This document shows positions 61,139 to 64,000 of a stretch of DNA of 64,000 nucleotides, piece after piece. A program made the position numbers and the translations under genes. Origin of the DNA: Flavonifractor sp. An100 (lineage in GTDB: Bacteria; Bacillota; Clostridia; Oscillospirales; Oscillospiraceae); assembly GCF_002161175.1 (NCBI RefSeq), contig NZ_NFMA01000005.1:87994-151993 (forward strand). Reading direction: 5' to 3'. The first letter of the stretch is position 1. Every line of letters starts with the position of its first letter. A model generated the notes under the pieces. The model searched no databases. It had not been told where the DNA came from and worked only from the letters and a program-made list of their open reading frames with translations.

Positions 61139-62629
61139 TTACTTATCAGGAAATACCTGTTTATACGCCTTTAGTTCATCCGCGTAGTCTTCAGCAATAA
61201 TTCTATGCCATAAGTCCGCATCTTTGATTCCACATTTCTCAGGTATAAACACCGGGTCAAGTCCGTGTTTCAATTGAGCTTCATAATCGCGCAAAGTAGA
61301 TACTCCTGGTTTATATAATAGAGCAAGGCATGCAAGGTTTACCAGAGATAGCAGTCCACAAAGAGCTGAAGCAAGATTCCAAATTGTGGTGGAACTGACC
61401 AAGGGGCCAACAAACCCTAACATGATAGTAGCTACATTAATAGCAATATTTATTAACTTTACAGAAGGATTATCAATGTGATCGCTGAAAAAGTAATAAT
61501 AGATACGGCTAAGGTACATGGAATAAGCCATGATAGTTGTGAAAGTGAATAGGAACATAGCAATAGTAATAAAAATAGAGCCAAACCCGTTTATTACTGT
61601 ATTAACGGCTTCAGTTGCAAATATATCGTAGTTACCATTGATATAAGCCACAATTTGAGCTCCATCTGCTTGAACAACATTATAACTATTGGTGACGAGA
61701 ATCATTAATGATGTAGCTAAGCAGATGCACAGAGAGATAAACACAGAAAAAGCTTGAGAAAGCCCGGCTTTGGCAGGATGTGAAACATCTGCACAACCTG
61801 CGACCCATGCTCCTGTGCCTAAACCAGCTTCGTTAGAAAAAACACCCCGTCGCACGCCCCACGAAATAGCAGAACCTACTAGTCCGCCAAAAACTGCATT
61901 TGTGCTGAAAGCGGAACTGAAAATAAGGATGAACATACTCGGTACATTTTTAATGTTAATGAGAATTAGGATTAAAGCTACCGCTACATAAGCAACAGAC
62001 ATAAAAGGAACTACTTTATCCGCAACACTAGCAATTACCTTAGCGCCGCCGAAAATAACTATAACAAGAAGTAAAGTGTAACATACTGCAATTGCAATAG
62101 GGGAAATATTAAAACTAGTACTAGCAACAGAACTGAAGGCATTGGTCTGCACGCCTGCAAAGATAATGAGAAAAACTATACTAACGATGCCGTAAAATGC
62201 TGCAATTGGCCTGCATTTGAGCCCTTTATCCATATAGAAAGAGGGACCGCCAGCATATTCTCCGTTAACTCTTCGTTTCCATATTTGAGCTAGTGCAGAT
62301 TCAATGTATGCAGAGGCCGAACAAATAACAGCCATCACACACATCCAAAACACAGCTCCGGGCCCACCGAACATAATTGCGCTGGCTGTTCCAGTAATAT
62401 TGCCAGTTCCTACGCGTCCCCCAATCGCGATAGACAGAGCTTGAAATGGGGTTAGCCCTGACGCAGCTTTTTTGTTCTTAAACGAACAATCTAGCATTTG
62501 TTTAAAAAGTCTAATTTGCGGAAATTTTAATGCAATAGAAAATAACATTCCACAACCCAATGAAAAGATGATTAAAATAGGCCCCCAAGCGAAATTGTCA
62601 ACGGCGGTAATAATCTCACTGACAGTCAT
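61139..62629 (-). CDS. AGCS family sodium:amino acid symporter
   Basis: A 496-residue transporter. Family segments include GGRVGTGNITGTASAIMFGG, VNGEYAGGPSFYMDKGL and RRGVFSNEAGLGTGAWVAGC. The ATG at 62629 follows GTGGAGGAAA; the frame is open upstream to 62761, but that stretch overlaps the promoter region. AT-rich like its neighbours and clearly diverged from the chromosomal AGCS at 21497-22942. It is the first gene of a transcript with the MalY/PatB enzyme (59-base gap). Confidence 0.92.
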   Translation of the reverse strand: MTVSEIITAVDNFAWGPILIIFSLGCGMLFSIALKFPQIRLFKQMLDCSFKNKKAASGLTPFQALSIAIGGRVGTGNITGTASAIMFGGPGAVFWMCVMAVICSASAYIESALAQIWKRRVNGEYAGGPSFYMDKGLKCRPIAAFYGIVSIVFLIIFAGVQTNAFSSVASTSFNISPIAIAVCYTLLLVIVIFGGAKVIASVADKVVPFMSVAYVAVALILILINIKNVPSMFILIFSSAFSTNAVFGGLVGSAISWGVRRGVFSNEAGLGTGAWVAGCADVSHPAKAGLSQAFSVFISLCICLATSLMILVTNSYNVVQADGAQIVAYINGNYDIFATEAVNTVINGFGSIFITIAMFLFTFTTIMAYSMYLSRIYYYFFSDHIDNPSVKLINIAINVATIMLGFVGPLVSSTTIWNLASALCGLLSLVNLACLALLYKPGVSTLRDYEAQLKHGLDPVFIPEKCGIKDADLWHRIIAEDYADELKAYKQVFPDK

Positions 62630-62750
62630 AATTTTTCCTCCACTATTTCTCCCCCTAAAAAAGGGCATGATATTCCTAAAGAGGTTGAAAAAAATCAATG
62701 AATGAGATATGATAATAAATGTTCTGTACATTGTCGATAGTGTAGTAATA

Positions 62751-62760
62751 TGACATGTCA
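62751..62760. promoter_or_regulatory. Short palindrome in the divergent control region
   Basis: TGACATGTCA is a perfect 10-bp palindrome between the AGCS gene and its divergent XRE regulator, just downstream of the AGCS promoter. A possible operator; no second copy was found. Confidence 0.35.
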
Positions 62761-62772
62761 CATCGCAATATA

Positions 62773-62802
62773 ATAATACAACTTGTACTAATATATTGTC
62801 AA
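62773..62802 (-). promoter_or_regulatory. Promoter of the AGCS-aminotransferase transcript
   Basis: On the minus strand TTGACA (62802-62797) and TATTAT (62778-62773) are 18 bases apart, giving a leader of roughly 135 bases before the AGCS start. A TATAAT for the opposite direction overlaps it (62769-62774), so the two promoters may interfere. Confidence 0.65.
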
Positions 62803-62815
62803 GAGGGATTTTAAG

Positions 62816-63367
62816 TTGGATACTATTAATTTAATTGTTTCAAGAAATATTAAGCGAATTAGACAAGAAAAAGATTTAAGTTTAGAGGAATTATCGAAAC
62901 TGAGCGGAGTTAGTAAATCTATGCTAGCTCAGATTGAACGGGGAAATGGAAATCCATCTCTCTCGACGCTTTGGAAGGTTGCAAACGGTATGATGGTGCC
63001 ATTTAATTCCTTGGTTTCACAACCGCGTGCTCCATATGAAGTGGTTCGCCTCTCAGATATTGATCCGATTATTGAAGAAAATACCAAACTGAAGAACTAT
63101 GTAGTTTTTCCGGGGGATGAAAATCAAAAATTTAGTGTCTACTACATTGAAGTCCAACCTGGATATGGGTGGGATTCAGATATGCATATGCGAGGGACGA
63201 TTGAGTTTGTTACAGTTTTTTACGGTAAATTACAATTAAAAATCGGAGAAGATATATTTTACCTGGGATGTGGAGAAAGCATCAGATTTAAAGCTGATTC
63301 CCGCCATTCCTATTATAATGCAAGCAACGAAACACTAATTTTTCATAATATTCTATTTAATCCTTAA
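62816..63367 (+). CDS. XRE-family regulator with cupin domain
   Basis: A 183-residue regulator: N-terminal XRE helix-turn-helix (IKRIRQEKDLSLEELSKLSG, VSKSMLAQIERGNGNPSLST), then a C-terminal cupin barrel (about 105-180; VFYGKLQLKIGEDIFYLGCG, RFKADSRHSYYNAS). The cupin probably senses a small ligand such as an amino acid. Translation starts at TTG (62816) with AGAGGGA ahead; no ATG fits. Divergent from the AGCS/aminotransferase transcript, which it most likely regulates. Confidence 0.9.
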   Translation: MDTINLIVSRNIKRIRQEKDLSLEELSKLSGVSKSMLAQIERGNGNPSLSTLWKVANGMMVPFNSLVSQPRAPYEVVRLSDIDPIIEENTKLKNYVVFPGDENQKFSVYYIEVQPGYGWDSDMHMRGTIEFVTVFYGKLQLKIGEDIFYLGCGESIRFKADSRHSYYNASNETLIFHNILFNP

Positions 63368-63398
63368 GAGCATTGAATAGCGAGATTATATGCGATAG

Positions 63399-63530
63399 GG
63401 AGTGTGGCAGGTTCTGGATGGGTATCAACCTAAGCTTTGCGCAGTTTTGGCAAGCAATTCGGGTGTGGCCACACTCCGAAATTTTCACAGGCCGCAGGCC
63501 CGTGAAAATGCTTGTTGGGGAGCTCCCCAA
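63399..63530. repeat. Cluster of dyads between the cargo and the relaxase remnant
   Basis: GGAGTGTGGC (63399-63408) is the exact inverse of GCCACACTCC (63468-63477). GTGTGGCCACAC (63463-63474) is a perfect palindrome. ATTTTCAC (63481-63488) pairs with GTGAAAAT (63502-63509). TTGGGGAGCTCCCCAA (63515-63530) is a perfect 16-bp palindrome. No convincing gene covers this stretch. Such density beside a relaxase end suggests a transfer-origin or terminator region; this is inference. Confidence 0.6.
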
Positions 63531-63540
63531 ACCCACTGAA

Positions 63541-63564
63541 CTTCTGGACACTTTGTCCAGAAGT
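63541..63564. repeat. Element dyad repeat, copy 3
   Basis: CTTCTGGACACTTTGTCCAG and on: a perfect 10-bp inverted repeat (CTTCTGGACA/TGTCCAGAAG) with a 3-base centre. It is nearly identical to the copy at 58762-58785 and lies about 35 bases beyond the stop of the relaxase remnant. Confidence 0.88.
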
Positions 63565-63598
63565 CCCGGCGCAAGCGCCTGTTGTCGGCGGCCCGGAG

Positions 63599-63907
63599 CT
63601 AACGCTCCTGGGCCTTATTTTTTTGCTCGTCCGCGTGGCCGAGCAGGTGATCGATATTCGCCTTGACTGCCACGGCCTGCCGCATATCCGCCTGGGCCTT
63701 GCGGTATTCCGCATAGAGGGCCTTTTTCTTTTCAGAGAGCTCCCGGTGCTGCTTTTTCAGCGTGTCCATTTTGGGGAGCTTTGCCCCGCCCAAAAGCTCA
63801 CTCATAGCCGTCTTTGCCGCCCGGTAGTCTGCCAGCTCCGCCTCATGCTGGGCCAGATATTTTCTGCTATACCGGGCCGCCTTATTCGGGTCGGGCGAAA
63901 CTAACCT
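63599..63907 (-). pseudogene. Relaxase/mobilisation protein, C-terminal remnant
   Basis: 102 codons open on the minus strand that resemble the coiled-coil C-terminus of element relaxases: ARYSRKYLAQHEAELADYRA, LPKMDTLKKQHRELSEKKKA and YAEYRKAQADMRQAVAVKAN. An in-frame stop at 63908-63910 and a change in sequence character upstream show that the relaxase body is not attached here, so the gene is broken by an insertion or deletion near 63905. An ATG at 63805 could at most give a 68-residue piece. Confidence 0.65.
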
Positions 63908-64000
63908 TCAAGTGTCGGGAGTTCGCAGCCACACCTAGTCGGAAAAGATAAAGCCACTACCGATGCTCTTTTAAATCCTGTACACTGGAAAGTGCCAACA

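Larger units (their letters stand above)
56556..64000. mobile_element. Integrated mobilisable/conjugative element, left part
   Basis: The left edge interrupts the rlmA-like gene at about 56555. Next inside is a large serine recombinase reading outward to the edge, then small element genes, a sigma-region-4 protein, an AT-rich cargo cassette and a relaxase 3' remnant. All but the regulator are on the minus strand. The right end, the remaining mobility genes and the second part of rlmA are not in the window. The exact left boundary is estimated from where RlmA similarity ends. The interior may be a mosaic of several insertions. Confidence 0.8.

Noticed and set aside
63373..63666. A 97-codon plus-strand open frame between the XRE gene and the relaxase remnant
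   Set aside because: It crosses the dyad cluster and the start of the relaxase remnant on the other strand and has no ribosome site or motif.
1..64000. CRISPR arrays, rRNA and tRNA genes
   Set aside because: No regularly spaced direct repeats, no rRNA stretches and no cloverleaf-like sequences with conserved tRNA boxes were recognised by eye; a tRNAscan-SE and Infernal run would settle it.

Overview
The window looks like a chromosome segment of a moderately GC-rich, anaerobic, spore-forming Clostridia species, probably from the Oscillospirales (Flavonifractor/Intestinimonas-like). That placement is an inference. The signs are a spoIIGA-sigE sporulation pair, a YlmC/YmxH sporulation protein, AddAB, DUF951, a flavodiiron protein with rubredoxins, Na+-pump decarboxylase subunits and several AGCS transporters. 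No rRNA, tRNA or CRISPR array was recognised.

Layout. 1-5200: an ECF sigma factor with a DUF4179-type membrane partner, DUF951, hisC, a radical SAM protein, a Rossmann-fold oxidoreductase and a DUF6514 protein. 5.2-9.2 kb (minus): Na+-pump subunits OadG/OadB behind a structured leader RNA with its own promoter and terminator, then an HD-domain protein, DegV and TrmD. 9.4-12.7 kb: flavodiiron-rubredoxin fusion, a free rubredoxin, a GT2 glycosyltransferase and YlmC. 12.7-24.6 kb (minus): addB and addA separated by an alpha/beta hydrolase and a pyridoxamine kinase, then an AGCS symporter and spoIIGA-sigE. 24.8-30.1 kb: a PadR regulator and four tandem DUF2812 membrane proteins behind a consensus promoter embedded in a perfect 22-bp inverted repeat. 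30.1-37.8 kb (minus): RNase M5-like toprim protein, holA, comEC, rarA, a PhzF-family protein, a membrane protein and nth. 37.9-48.8 kb: glyA, folD, lgt, two M16 peptidase-like genes, ylxM-ffh-rpsP-khpA-rimM, an AI-2E-family transporter and a cytidylate-kinase-like gene. 49.1-56.2 kb: a NifX-like protein with a DUF134 regulator, a serine-recombinase remnant, a three-gene phosphorelay (response regulator/HD-GYP, Hpt, hybrid kinase) and gldA.

From about 56.56 kb to the right edge lies an integrated mobile element whose right end is outside the window. Its left edge interrupts an rlmA-like 23S rRNA methyltransferase gene. It carries an intact large serine recombinase, small element genes, a sigma-region-4 protein and a 3' relaxase remnant. 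Inside it sits a visibly AT-rich module (about 59.7-63.4 kb) with a MalY/PatB aminotransferase, a second AGCS symporter and a divergent XRE-cupin regulator. This looks like an amino-acid uptake and catabolism cassette acquired from a low-GC donor. A dyad repeat recurs at three places in the element.

The most interesting points are the PadR/four-DUF2812 locus and its operator-promoter, the leader RNA ahead of the orphan Na+-pump subunits, and the mobile element with its foreign cargo and repeated dyads.
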